A stretch of DNA of 64,000 nucleotides from an uncultured Sphingomonas sp. (GCF_913777625.1 NZ_CAJYTI010000027.1:1-64000), one strand, 5' to 3'. Counted from the first letter of the stretch, positions 1 through 8,403 are shown. The notes: a model not told the origin generated them from the letters alone. Numbers and translations: made by a program.

Positions 1-373
1 GAAGCTGCAAGACCCGGAGCCGCCGCCCACATGTCCCTTCATCTAAACCAACAATGTCAAAGAGCGACAAAAATCGACGCTGCGCCTTTCCCCTTTTTCT
101 CGGGGCGGCCGCTGCGCCTGAATTTCGCTGACCGCCGCTGCCTCAGTGAAGAGCACCGCGTCGGTGGAGTGGCTTCTATGCCCGACACCCCCACCCGTCA
201 ACACCGTTTTGCATTTTTGTGGCGGTTGCCCCCGCGCTGGCGATGAAACCCTCGGAAATCCGCCATTTTTGGCCTTCGGAAAGTTCGGCGCGCATGACCA
301 TTTCATGACCTTTGCGCGCCGAATCACGGCGAATCGGGCCCGAATCGCCCTTCCGCAGGGCGAGAATCGGGGG
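1..373. other. Window edge, no gene supported
   Basis: I find no gene here. The open frames on both strands lack family-like sequence, and on the minus strand the region lies downstream of the M24 peptidase stop. I see no clear terminator hairpin with a T-run and no RNA gene. It may hold the 3' flank of the hydroxyproline locus or the edge of a neighbouring gene outside the window. Confidence 0.4.
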
Positions 374-1558
374 TCAGGCGAGCCGATCGATCGCCGTCTG
401 GGGCTCGGTGAACCAGCGCGGACCCGATTCCGTCATGTGAAAGTGATCCTCGAGGCGGATGCCGAAGCGATCGGGCACGACGATCATCGGCTCGTTGGAG
501 AAACACATCCCCACATCGAGCGGCGTACGATCGCCGCGGACCAGATAGGCCGGCTCGTGAATCGACAGGCCGATGCCGTGGCCGGTACGGTGCGGCAGGC
601 CCGGCAGGCGATAGTCGGGGCCAAGCCCCGCCTTCTCGAGGACGGCACGCGCCGCGGCATCGACCTGCTCGCACGGAGCGCCCAGTTCGGCGGCGGCAAA
701 GGCTGCGGCCTGGGCTTCCTTCTCCAGCGACCAGATCGCCTGTTCCTCGTCCGACACCCGGCCGAAGGCATAGGTGCGGGTGATGTCCGAGTGGTAGCCT
801 TCCACCGTGCAGCCGGTGTCGATGAGGACGAGCTGCCCCTCCTCCAGCGCCTGCTCGCCGGGAAGGCCATGGGGGAAGGCCGTCGCATGGCCGAACTGGA
901 CGATGCAGAAGCTGGAGCCCGCCGCTCCCAGCGCGCGATGCGCCTGGTCGATGAAGCGCTTGACCGCGCCGGTGGTGATGCCGGGCGCCAGAATGCGCGC
1001 GGCGGCGTGGTGTACCGCCAGCGTCATGGTCTTGGCTTGCTGCATCAGCGCGATTTCGGCGGGCGACTTGCGCATGCGGCAGCCGTCGATGGCAGGGGCG
1101 CCGTCGACCAGCGTGACGTTCGGCGCGGCGCGACGGAGGCGCTCGGCCATCTGGAAGGGCAGCGCGGGGTCGATCGCGAGCGTCGTCACCCCGTCCAGCG
1201 CGCCGGCGACCAGCGCGAAGGGATCCTCATCCTCTTCCCACAGGCGCATATCGGCCTCGAACGCCATGTCGGCGGTGAGCGAGCCGAGCTCGAAGCGCGG
1301 GCAGATCATGATCGGCGCCCGGTGGAGCGGCACCAGCATCGCGACGAGCCGCTCGGTCGCGCCCCAGGGCACGCCGGCGAAATAGCGCAGCGACATGCCG
1401 GCGTTCACCAGCAGCGCCTGCGCGCCCATCACTTCGACCTGCGCGCGCAGGCGCGCGAGACGCTCCTCGCGCTCGGCAAGGGAGATCGGGGGCGCGCGAT
1501 CGGCCCAGGGGGCAAGTGCGGCGAGTTCGCGTTCCGCGGTGGATCCGCCGATGGTCAT
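374..1558 (-). CDS. M24-family metallopeptidase (Xaa-Pro dipeptidase/aminopeptidase type)
   Basis: A 394-aa cytoplasmic protein with a creatinase-like N-terminal domain (about 30-160) and a pita-bread catalytic domain (about 170-390). The five expected metal ligands are visible: Asp247 in IDTGC, Asp258 in HSDITRTY, His327 in RTGHGIG, Glu356 in SNEPMI and Glu370 in RLEDHF. Members of this family cleave Xaa-Pro bonds. The start is ATG preceded by GAGGAAGACAGC. The gene lies 10 bp downstream of the FAD dehydrogenase gene, so they are probably co-transcribed. In a hydroxyproline locus the likely role is release of proline or hydroxyproline from short peptides; this is inferred from context. Some M24 homologues are creatinases, but no creatine pathway gene is nearby. 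Confidence 0.85.
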   Translation of the reverse strand: MTIGGSTAERELAALAPWADRAPPISLAEREERLARLRAQVEVMGAQALLVNAGMSLRYFAGVPWGATERLVAMLVPLHRAPIMICPRFELGSLTADMAFEADMRLWEEDEDPFALVAGALDGVTTLAIDPALPFQMAERLRRAAPNVTLVDGAPAIDGCRMRKSPAEIALMQQAKTMTLAVHHAAARILAPGITTGAVKRFIDQAHRALGAAGSSFCIVQFGHATAFPHGLPGEQALEEGQLVLIDTGCTVEGYHSDITRTYAFGRVSDEEQAIWSLEKEAQAAAFAAAELGAPCEQVDAAARAVLEKAGLGPDYRLPGLPHRTGHGIGLSIHEPAYLVRGDRTPLDVGMCFSNEPMIVVPDRFGIRLEDHFHMTESGPRWFTEPQTAIDRLA

Positions 1559-1568
1559 GCTGTCTTCC

Positions 1569-2801
1569 TCATGCTTCGAAACGGTGGAGGCCGAAGGGGG
1601 CCAGATCGATTGCGCCGCCCTGCCCCTCGGCGAGCGCGGCGATGCTTTCGCCGGTGATCGCGGCGAGGGTCAGGCCGAGATGCTGGTGCCCGAAGGCGTA
1701 GAGCAGGTTGCCGGCGCGGGCGCTGCGGCCGATCGCTGGGAGATAGTCGGGCAGCGTCGGTCGCGCGCCCATCCAGCGGGTGAAGGGAGGGCGCAGCGGC
1801 AGGCCGAGCGCGGCGACCTGCGCCTCGAGCCGTTCCCATTTGGCGGGATCGGGCGGCGTATCGATGCCGGCGAACTCGACGAAGCTCGCTGCCTGGACGC
1901 AGTCGGCATAGCGGGTGACGATCATCGATCGGTCCTCGAACACCAGCGGCGGCAGGTCGGCGGGCCAATCGTGATCGGCAGCGCGGACATGGTAGCCGCG
2001 CTCGGCGATGATCGGTACGCGGTGGCCGAGCGGAGCCAGCAGCCGTCCCGAGGCGACGCCCGCGGTGACCAGCAGCTGGCCCTCCCCTGCCAGCGGCATG
2101 CCGTCGACGGCGGCCCGCGCCTCCCCACCCGCGAGAGTCACCGTCGCGCGCGCCGGGAGGATCACCCCGCCTGCGGCGACCAGCGCAGCCCGCAAGGCGC
2201 GGTCAAGCATGCCGAGGTCCGCGATCTGCGCGGTATTGGTGAATCGGATGGCGCCTGCAGCCGGCACGCCGGGCACTTCGCGCAGCTCGGCGGCGGTGAC
2301 CTCGCGGAAGGTGGCGGTGCCGGTATCGGCATGCTGCCAGCCGCGCCGCCCGGCTTCTGCGGCGGCGGCCTCGCTCCAGGCGACGATGTGCCCCTGGACG
2401 CGCAGCAGGTCCGGCACCTCGAGGCTGGCGGCCAGCCGCTGCCAGGCCGGCATCGCCGCGGCGAGCAGCCCGGAGAGCGCCCGTTGCCCGCGCGCGAACA
2501 CGTCCGGCCGCGCGGCCCCGACCAGCCGGATCCCGAACGGCAGCCAGTGGCGCCACGCGCCGGGCGGCAGCGCCACGGCACCCCCTGCCCCGAAGCGCCG
2601 ACGCGGCAGGCTGCGGATCGTCGCCCAGGAGGCAAGCGGTTCGACCTGCTCGATCGCGATATGCCCGGCATTGCCCCACGATGCCGCCTGTCGATCGGAA
2701 TCGGCATCGATCAGCCGGACGGCCCAGCCGGCGCGCGCCAGGGCAAGGGCACTGGTCAGACCCACGACGCCGCCGCCGATCACGGTTATCTTGCGCTGCA
2801 T
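1569..2801 (-). CDS. FAD-dependent D-amino-acid dehydrogenase, probable D-hydroxyproline dehydrogenase
   Basis: A 410-aa DAO-family flavoprotein. The N-terminal FAD-binding Rossmann motif (VIGGGVVGLTSALALARAG) starts at about residue 7, and a C-terminal FAD motif lies in the LLYAFGHQHLGLTLA region. Family enzymes oxidise D-amino acids to imino acids and pass electrons to the respiratory chain. Because the locus also encodes a hydroxyproline 2-epimerase and a DapA-type deaminase, the most likely substrate is cis-4-hydroxy-D-proline, giving 1-pyrroline-4-hydroxy-2-carboxylate. I chose the ATG at 2801, preceded by AAGGCGAAGTTG, over the TTG one codon upstream. It is transcribed divergently from the GntR gene across a region with a candidate operator. 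Substrate assignment is contextual; general D-amino-acid dehydrogenase activity is the alternative. Confidence 0.82.
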   Translation of the reverse strand: MQRKITVIGGGVVGLTSALALARAGWAVRLIDADSDRQAASWGNAGHIAIEQVEPLASWATIRSLPRRRFGAGGAVALPPGAWRHWLPFGIRLVGAARPDVFARGQRALSGLLAAAMPAWQRLAASLEVPDLLRVQGHIVAWSEAAAAEAGRRGWQHADTGTATFREVTAAELREVPGVPAAGAIRFTNTAQIADLGMLDRALRAALVAAGGVILPARATVTLAGGEARAAVDGMPLAGEGQLLVTAGVASGRLLAPLGHRVPIIAERGYHVRAADHDWPADLPPLVFEDRSMIVTRYADCVQAASFVEFAGIDTPPDPAKWERLEAQVAALGLPLRPPFTRWMGARPTLPDYLPAIGRSARAGNLLYAFGHQHLGLTLAAITGESIAALAEGQGGAIDLAPFGLHRFEA

Positions 2802-2831
2802 CAACTTCGCCTTGCCGATCTTATGCTATAG

Positions 2832-2842
2832 GTATACGGTAT
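2832..2842. promoter_or_regulatory. Candidate GntR operator, hydroxyproline locus
   Basis: The intergenic sequence GTATACGGTAT contains ATACGGTAT, whose arms ATAC/GTAT are inverted around one base. The matching form ATACCGTAT occurs before the DapA-type gene at 6973-6981. FCD-type GntR proteins commonly bind short palindromes rich in GT/AC. The site lies between the dehydrogenase and regulator start codons, where it could control both. Read by eye; no binding data. Confidence 0.45.
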
Positions 2843-2927
2843 TTGTAGGCCGTTGCGCGAAAAGTCGCTTGCCGATTGCGGTAGAGCATGGCCTGCAAAT
2901 TCCAGGTCTCCCGCAAGGAAAGTCAGC

Positions 2928-3572
2928 ATGAGCATCGTCGTCCGCACGCTCTCGGAACAGATCTTCACGATCGTTCGCGAGCAGATCGTCTCCGGCAAGC
3001 TGCCGGTCGATCAGGCGATCCGCCAGGACGCGCTGGCCAACCAGCTGGGCGTCAGCAAGATCCCGCTGCGCGAGGCGCTGGCCCGGCTGGAGCAGGAAGG
3101 GCTGCTGATCGGCCAGGCGAACCGGGGCTATTTCGTCCGCGCCATGTCTTCGAGCGAGGCGGAGGAAATCTACGCGCTGCGGCTCGCGATCGAGCCGGAT
3201 GCGGTGGCCGCCGGTGCGGCGAGCGCGGGCGATGCCGACCGTGCCGCGGCGCGCGAGGCGCTGGCGGCGCTCGATCTCGCCGCGGGCGAGCATCTCGACG
3301 AGGTGGCGGCGCGCAATCGCGACTTTCACATGGCGCTGGTCCGTCCCGGCGGGCGGCTGCTCACCACCCAGCTGGTCGAGCGCCTGCAAATCCTCTCCGA
3401 GCGCTACGTCCACAAGCATCTCGAGCCCGCCGGGCGCGAGGACCGGGCACATCTGGAGCATGCCGATCTGATCGCCGCCTGGGAACGGGGCGACGGCCTT
3501 CGTGCCCGCGACCTCGCCCGTGCGCATATCGAGGGCACCCTCGCCGATCTGCGTCGCCAGCTGAACGGCTGA
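2928..3572 (+). CDS. GntR-family (FCD subfamily) transcriptional regulator
   Basis: A 214-aa regulator. The N-terminal winged HTH spans about 10-75 (QDALANQLGVSKIPLREALARLEQEGLL is the typical GntR recognition region), followed by an all-helical FCD ligand-binding domain with the metal-site pattern NRDFH and HLEHADLI. The ATG at 2928 is preceded by AAGGAAAGTCAGC and is preferred over an upstream ATG because the GntR domain begins just after it. It is divergent from the dehydrogenase and convergent with the permease, with 4 bp between stops. It probably represses the hydroxyproline genes in the absence of a pathway intermediate; this is inferred from position and from the repeated ATACSGTAT motif. 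Confidence 0.88.
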   Translation: MSIVVRTLSEQIFTIVREQIVSGKLPVDQAIRQDALANQLGVSKIPLREALARLEQEGLLIGQANRGYFVRAMSSSEAEEIYALRLAIEPDAVAAGAASAGDADRAAAREALAALDLAAGEHLDEVAARNRDFHMALVRPGGRLLTTQLVERLQILSERYVHKHLEPAGREDRAHLEHADLIAAWERGDGLRARDLARAHIEGTLADLRRQLNG

Positions 3573-3576
3573 GCCC

Positions 3577-4983
3577 TTAGCCGCGCGCCAGCACGCTGCG
3601 CGCGCGGCCATAGAGGAAATAGACGGCCAGGCCCGCAACGTTCCAGATCAGGAAGCGTACCAGGGTCTTCTCCGGCAGCGAGAAGAGCAGGTAGAGGCAG
3701 CCCAGCACCGCAAGCGTCCCGACCAGATAGGGCTGCGGGCAGCGGAAGATGCGCGGCGCCTCGGGCGCGCGGCGGCGGAGCAGCATCATGCAGATGCCCA
3801 CCGCGATGAACGCGATCAGCGTGCCGGCATTGGCAAGTTCGGCAATCTCGTCGAGCCGCAGGAAGCCGGCCACCCCCGCCACGAACAGTCCGGTGATGCC
3901 GGTGACCAGCACCGGCGCGCCGGATCGCGGCGAGACCTTGGCGAGGGCGCGGGGCAACAGCCCGTCGCGCGCCATCACGAAGAAGATGCGGCTCTGCCCG
4001 TACATCATCACCAGGATCACCGACGGCAACGCGACCAGCGCCGCGGCGGCGATCGCCCAGGCGGCGAAGGGGTGGCCGAGCGTGCGCAGCACCAGCGCCA
4101 GCGGCTCGGGCGAATTGCCGAATACCGAGGCCGGCATCGCCCCGACCGCGGCAATCGCCACCAGGATGTAGAGGCTCGTGCACAGCGCCATCGATCCGAC
4201 GATGCCGATCGTCAGGTCGCGTCCGGGATTCTTGGCTTCCTCGGCGGAGGTGGCCACCGCGTCGAAGCCGTAAAAGGCGAAGAAGAGAATGGCGGCGGCA
4301 GCCATCACCCCGCGCGTGGTGCTGCCTTCGGCATGGCTGACGAAGCCGTGCGGTATGAACGGATGAAAATGCGCGACATCGAAGCCGGGCAGCGCCAGCG
4401 CCACGAACACGGCGAGTGCCACCAGCTTGATGACGACGAGCACGATGTTGAGCGTCGCGCTCTCGCGGGTACCGAGCATCAGCATGCCCGCGATGGCGAA
4501 GGAGACGAGCACCGCCGGCAGGTTGACGAGGCCGCCGGCATGGGGGCCCTGCAGCAGCAAGGGCGGCAGGTGCACGCCGGCCGATTGCAGCCAGCCGACC
4601 AGATAGCCCGACCAGCCGACCGCCACCGCCGAGCAGGCCAGCGAATATTCGAGGATCAGGCTCCAGCCGACCACCCAGGCGACCGTCTCGCCGAGCACCG
4701 AATAGCTATAGGTATAGGCGCTGCCCGCCGCCGGGATCATCGTCGCCAGCTCGGCATAGGCGAGCGCGGCGCAGGCGCACACCGCGCCTGCGATCACGAA
4801 GGCGAGGATCACCGCGGGCCCTGCCCGCTCGGCGCCGACGCCGGTCAGCGTGTAGATGCCGGTGCCGACGATCGCGCCGACCCCCAGCGCGATCAGGTGG
4901 GGCCAGGACAGGCTGGGCCGCAGCCGATGCGCGCTATGGCCCGTGCTGCGTTCGATCGGCTTGATCGGTCCCCAAAGTCCCAT
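3577..4983 (-). CDS. APC-superfamily amino acid permease
   Basis: A 468-aa inner-membrane transporter with about 12-13 hydrophobic helices. The APC signature GVGAIVGTGIYTLTG lies in the first helix region, and the AEEAKNPGRDL motif is typical of the CAT/YfnA-like branch. It carries amino acids by proton-coupled symport. It is the last gene of the deaminase-epimerase-permease operon, 24 bp after the epimerase stop, which makes uptake of hydroxyproline or proline the likely job. The family alone does not fix the substrate; cationic amino acids are common for the CAT branch. Confidence 0.87.
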   Translation of the reverse strand: MGLWGPIKPIERSTGHSAHRLRPSLSWPHLIALGVGAIVGTGIYTLTGVGAERAGPAVILAFVIAGAVCACAALAYAELATMIPAAGSAYTYSYSVLGETVAWVVGWSLILEYSLACSAVAVGWSGYLVGWLQSAGVHLPPLLLQGPHAGGLVNLPAVLVSFAIAGMLMLGTRESATLNIVLVVIKLVALAVFVALALPGFDVAHFHPFIPHGFVSHAEGSTTRGVMAAAAILFFAFYGFDAVATSAEEAKNPGRDLTIGIVGSMALCTSLYILVAIAAVGAMPASVFGNSPEPLALVLRTLGHPFAAWAIAAAALVALPSVILVMMYGQSRIFFVMARDGLLPRALAKVSPRSGAPVLVTGITGLFVAGVAGFLRLDEIAELANAGTLIAFIAVGICMMLLRRRAPEAPRIFRCPQPYLVGTLAVLGCLYLLFSLPEKTLVRFLIWNVAGLAVYFLYGRARSVLARG

Positions 4984-5007
4984 GCGCCCCCCGGTGAATA
5001 TATGTGA

Positions 5008-6006
5008 TCAGACGACCGAGAAGCCGGCCCAGAACGGGTCCTCGCGGTCGATCCAGATGGTGTTGAAGCCGGTCGCGATCGCCGAGCCTTCGATCGAGGG
5101 GATGATGCCGGGGCGATCGCCCACCATCACCGCTTCCTCGACCCGGCCGATGAACCGGCTGCCGATATAGCTTTCATGGACGAAGCGGTCGCCGACGTTC
5201 AGCCGGCCCTGATGCTCGAGATGGGCAAGGCGCGCGGACGTGCCGGTGCCGCACGGGCTGCGATCGATCGCGCGCTCGCCGTAGAACACGGCGTTGCGGC
5301 CATCGGCTCCCTCGCCCCTGGGCTTGTCGGCCCAGAGCACGTGGCTGACCCCGCGGATACGGTCGTCGAGCGGATGCACCGGCTCTACTTGCGCACGCAT
5401 CAGCTCGCGGATCGTACGGCTGAGCTCGACGATGCGCGAGGCGCCGAGATCGTCGAGCCCGGTATACGGCCCCTGCGGCTCGATGATCGCGTAATAATTG
5501 CCGCCATAGGAGACGTCGACCGAGAGCGGGCCGAAGCCCGGAACGTCGATTGCGATGCCGGTGGCAGCGACATAGGCGGGCACGTTGCGGATCCGCACCC
5601 AGCGCACCCGACCGCCTTCCATGCCATAGGCGATGTCGATGATGCCGGCCGGCACCTCGATGCGCAGCTGCCCCGGGGTGCGCGGGGTGATCAGCCCGTG
5701 CTCGAGCCCGAAGGTGACCATGCCGATCGTGCCGTGCCCGCACATCGGCAGGCAGCCCGAAGTCTCGATGAACAGGATGCCGCAATCGGCGTCGTCGCGG
5801 GTCGGCGGGTAGAGGAACCCGCCCGACATCATGTCGTGCCCGCGCGGCTCGAAGCAGAGGCCCGTGCGGATCCAGTCGAACCGCTCTAGGAAATCCGCAC
5901 GCCGCGCCAGCATGTCGCCGCCGCGCAGCAGCGGCGCGCCGCCCGCCACCAGCCGCACCGGGTTGCCCGCGGTGTGGCCGTCGATGCAGAAGAAGGTGCG
6001 GCGCAT
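5008..6006 (-). CDS. 4-hydroxyproline 2-epimerase (proline racemase family)
   Basis: A 332-aa proline-racemase-family enzyme. The two catalytic cysteines are present: Cys89 in GCLPMCGHGTIG and Cys252 in DRSPCGTGTSAR. The Cys/Cys pair fits an epimerase or racemase; trans-3-hydroxyproline dehydratases have Ser or Thr at one of these positions. It should interconvert trans-4-hydroxy-L-proline and cis-4-hydroxy-D-proline without a cofactor. It lies 8 bp after the DapA-type deaminase gene and 24 bp before the permease gene. A proline racemase role is possible but less likely with these neighbours. Confidence 0.9.
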   Translation of the reverse strand: MRRTFFCIDGHTAGNPVRLVAGGAPLLRGGDMLARRADFLERFDWIRTGLCFEPRGHDMMSGGFLYPPTRDDADCGILFIETSGCLPMCGHGTIGMVTFGLEHGLITPRTPGQLRIEVPAGIIDIAYGMEGGRVRWVRIRNVPAYVAATGIAIDVPGFGPLSVDVSYGGNYYAIIEPQGPYTGLDDLGASRIVELSRTIRELMRAQVEPVHPLDDRIRGVSHVLWADKPRGEGADGRNAVFYGERAIDRSPCGTGTSARLAHLEHQGRLNVGDRFVHESYIGSRFIGRVEEAVMVGDRPGIIPSIEGSAIATGFNTIWIDREDPFWAGFSVV

Positions 6007-6014
6007 GGGGGCGA

Positions 6015-6938
6015 TCAGGCCGCTTTGGCCTGGCGCCGGCTCGGCCGGGTAGCCGCCGCTTCCTCGACCCAGGCGATCACCTGGGCGCGGCGCTCGCCGG
6101 CGAGCGGCAGACGCGGCAGGCGGACGCGCTCGCTGCCCCGGCCCATGATCTGCTCGGCGAGCTTGATCGACTGGACCAGGTCGTGCTCGGCATCGAGGTG
6201 GAGCAGCGGCATGAACCAGCGATAGATCGCCCGCGCCTCGTCGAACCGGCCCTCGTTGAACGCCGCGACCAGCCGCACCGACTCTTCCGGGAAGGCGCTG
6301 GTGAGGCCCGACACCCAGCCCGAGGCGCCGAGGAACAGGCCTTCGAGCGCAACGTCGTCCAGGCCGGCCATCAGCGTGTAGCGATCGCCATAGCGGTTGA
6401 AGAGATCGGTGAACCGGCGCGGATCCGGCGCGCTTTCCTTGACGGCGACGATGTTCTTCACGTCGGTGAGGCGGTCCAGCGTCTCGGTGTCGATCGAGAC
6501 GCGATAGGCCGGCGGGTTGTTGTAGAGCATGATCGGCAACGACGTTGCCGCTGCCACCGCGCGGAAATGCGCCTCCAGCTCGGCGGCGGTCGGCACATAG
6601 ACCATGGCCGGGAGCAGCATCAGTGCGTCGACGCCGATCTTCTCCGCATCGCGGGCATAGTCGATCGCGCGTGCGGTGGTGAATTCGGACACGCCCGCGA
6701 CCAGCGGCACGCGCCCCCCCACCGCCTCCACGCCGGCGCGCAGCACCTGGCGCTTTTCCTCGGGCTCGAGCGAATTGTTCTCGCCGCAGGTACCGAGCAG
6801 GATCAGCCCGTCGACGCCGTCATCGACCAGTCCGGTCTGGGTCCGCTGGGTGGCGTCGAAATCGATCGAGAGATCCTCGCCGAACTGGGTCGTCGCGGCG
6901 GGATAGACGCCGGTCCAAAGCGTCTTGGCTGCAGTCAT
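6015..6938 (-). CDS. DapA-family lyase, probable 1-pyrroline-4-hydroxy-2-carboxylate deaminase
   Basis: A 307-aa class-I aldolase-fold protein of the DHDPS/NAL family. The Schiff-base lysine is Lys167 in IVAVKESAPDP, with the conserved tyrosine in MLYNNPPAY and the GTCGENNSLEPEEK loop. In hydroxyproline loci this family deaminates 1-pyrroline-4-hydroxy-2-carboxylate to 2-oxoglutarate semialdehyde. The start at 6938 follows TTGGAGGAAC and fits the family N-terminus; the open frame extends further upstream but is not protein-like there. It is the first gene of the operon with epimerase and permease. The final enzyme, a 2-oxoglutarate-semialdehyde dehydrogenase, is not in this window. Confidence 0.83.
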   Translation of the reverse strand: MTAAKTLWTGVYPAATTQFGEDLSIDFDATQRTQTGLVDDGVDGLILLGTCGENNSLEPEEKRQVLRAGVEAVGGRVPLVAGVSEFTTARAIDYARDAEKIGVDALMLLPAMVYVPTAAELEAHFRAVAAATSLPIMLYNNPPAYRVSIDTETLDRLTDVKNIVAVKESAPDPRRFTDLFNRYGDRYTLMAGLDDVALEGLFLGASGWVSGLTSAFPEESVRLVAAFNEGRFDEARAIYRWFMPLLHLDAEHDLVQSIKLAEQIMGRGSERVRLPRLPLAGERRAQVIAWVEEAAATRPSRRQAKAA

Positions 6939-6970
6939 GAGAACAGGTTCCTCCAAAAGGCTGGCATTTC

Positions 6971-6981
6971 GTATACCGTAT
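6971..6981. promoter_or_regulatory. Candidate GntR operator before deaminase operon
   Basis: GTATACCGTAT lies 33 bp upstream of the deaminase ATG. Its core ATACCGTAT is the reverse complement of ATACGGTAT at 2834-2842. Two copies at the two promoters of one pathway suggest a shared operator for the local GntR regulator. Read by eye only. Confidence 0.45.
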
Positions 6982-7163
6982 CCTCGACCAGCGCAAGGTG
7001 GTTGCCGGGATTGTGCACATTTTCGGCCGGGCCGGAAGCGTCGCGTCCTGCCGCACGACGGGCGCCCCGGCGGGAGCAACCGTCCCCTTCGCCGCACACC
7101 CGATTGCAACGCGCGCGTCGCCTGCTAGGCTTCGGCAAAACACCCGCCGAGGAGAGGCGACCG

Positions 7164-7511
7164 ATGATTCTGCCCTTGCTGCTGTTGCTGCAGAGCGCGT
7201 CGCCCGTGCAGGCCCCCATGCAGGCCGAAGAGGAGATCATCGTCGTCTCCCGGCAATTGCGGATGATCAAGGTCGATCTCAAGACCGACAAGCATCCCGG
7301 CGGCGTGTCGCTGCAGCGCTGCCGGATCCTGCGCGGTTCGGGTCAGGCGGATCTCGACGCCATCCCCTGCGACGTTGCCGAGCAGTGCGTCGCCTCGGGA
7401 GTTCCCACCCGGCGCGAACTCAAGGCCTGTGTCGAGGATCGCTCCACCGATCGGATCAATGCGGTGCTCGCCGCCCGTCGCGCCGCGCGGATGGCGTCGG
7501 CGCCCGGCTAA
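7164..7511 (+). CDS. Small secreted protein of unknown function
   Basis: A 115-aa protein I do not recognise. It starts with a strongly hydrophobic leader (MILPLLLLLQSASPVQA) that looks like a signal peptide. The mature part is charged and has three cysteines (RCRIL, IPCDV, EQCVA), with a fourth in KACVE, which would suit disulfides in the periplasm. The ATG at 7164 follows GAGGAGAGGCGACCG, a good ribosome site. Its stop overlaps that of the convergent ThuA-like gene by 4 bp. It faces away from the hydroxyproline operon across a 225-bp promoter region. Confidence 0.65.
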   Translation: MILPLLLLLQSASPVQAPMQAEEEIIVVSRQLRMIKVDLKTDKHPGGVSLQRCRILRGSGQADLDAIPCDVAEQCVASGVPTRRELKACVEDRSTDRINAVLAARRAARMASAPG

Positions 7512-8275
7512 GGCTGGATGCCGAGGCCCGTGGCCGTCCAGAGGATGCCGCCCAGCAGGTGCTGGAGATACCGGTCGTCGCGGTACATCTCCGCCTCGTG
7601 GCCGAGCAGGGTGACGAACACCCGCCCCTTGCCGACGCCATGATACCAGGCCTCGGGATGGTCCTTGCCCATCCGGTGCCCCACCTGCCCCGGCCAGATC
7701 CGCATGGGATCGTAGCTGGTCTCGTCCACCCCGAGCACGCGGTGGATCGCGATGTCGAAGGGATTGGTGGTGACGTAGAACTCGTCGCTCCACAGCCACC
7801 GCATCGGCAGTCCGAAGGTGGCGGGGAAGTCCTTGTCGAGGACGGTCACCACCCCGGTCTGGATCATCGGATGGTTGACGAAGCTGCGGCCGACCAGCTT
7901 CTCGTACCAGGGCCAGGCGCCCGCCGGCACGATGGCGGCGCGGTGCACCACCATGGCATTGCCGCCGCCCGCCATGTAGCGCTCGAACCCGGCGCGCTGA
8001 GCGGGGGTGAATGCGTCGGCCGGGGTGTTGAGCATCAGGATCGCGGCATAGCGGCCGAGGTCGCCTTCCAGCGCCGCGCCGTCCTTGCGCCAGTCGAGCG
8101 CGAAGGCGTGGAGCCGCCCCAGCCGCTCGAGGCTCTCCCGCGCCACGGGGATATATTCATAGTGATATTTGCTGGGCGCCGCGATCACCAGCAGGGTGAA
8201 CTGCGGATCGGCGCAGCCCAGCGCGGGCGCCAGCAGCGCCGCGAGCGCGAGCAGCAGGCGCAGCAGCCGCCTCAT
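7508..8275 (-). CDS. ThuA-like domain protein, secreted
   Basis: About 255 aa with a signal peptide (MRRLLRLLLALAALLAPALGC) and a ThuA-like (glutamine-amidotransferase-like fold) domain. Visible hallmarks are the YAAILMLNTPADAFTPAQRAGFERYMAGG region, the VVHRAA turn and the C-terminal GKGRVFVTLLGHEAEMYRDD segment. ThuA-like proteins are frequent in sugar and plant-polymer loci, but their reaction is mostly unknown. A Cys at the signal-peptide end could also make it a lipoprotein. I prefer the ATG at 8275 because it overlaps the stop of a 23-codon upstream frame as ATGA; the ATG at 8290 is an in-frame alternative. It may be co-transcribed with the DUF6894-like gene upstream. Confidence 0.75.
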   Translation of the reverse strand: MRRLLRLLLALAALLAPALGCADPQFTLLVIAAPSKYHYEYIPVARESLERLGRLHAFALDWRKDGAALEGDLGRYAAILMLNTPADAFTPAQRAGFERYMAGGGNAMVVHRAAIVPAGAWPWYEKLVGRSFVNHPMIQTGVVTVLDKDFPATFGLPMRWLWSDEFYVTTNPFDIAIHRVLGVDETSYDPMRIWPGQVGHRMGKDHPEAWYHGVGKGRVFVTLLGHEAEMYRDDRYLQHLLGGILWTATGLGIQP

Positions 8276-8343
8276 CGCATCGCGCGCCATGTGCTGCGCC
8301 GCGAGTTCAGCATCGCGGCGGTAATATCGAGGTGATCGATCAT
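8272..8343 (-). CDS. Possible 23-codon upstream ORF coupled to the ThuA-like gene
   Basis: A short frame, MIDHLDITAAMLNSRRSTWR followed by AMR and TGA, whose stop overlaps the ThuA-like start as ATGA. It is preceded by a purine-rich site (GGGGAGGGGGCGCG) stronger than anything directly before the ThuA-like ATG. It could be a translational coupler, a leader peptide or the remnant of a gene. No family is recognised. Confidence 0.3.
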   Translation of the reverse strand: MIDHLDITAAMLNSRRSTWRAMR

Positions 8344-8403
8344 CGCGCCCCCTCCCCGCGAGCATGCCCCGGCGGACCGGGCGAAACAAGCCGGCGCGGT
8401 CGC

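Noticed and set aside
146..1657. 503-codon plus-strand frame over the M24 gene
   Set aside because: M24 metal ligands are all on the minus strand; the plus frame is Arg/His-rich noise.
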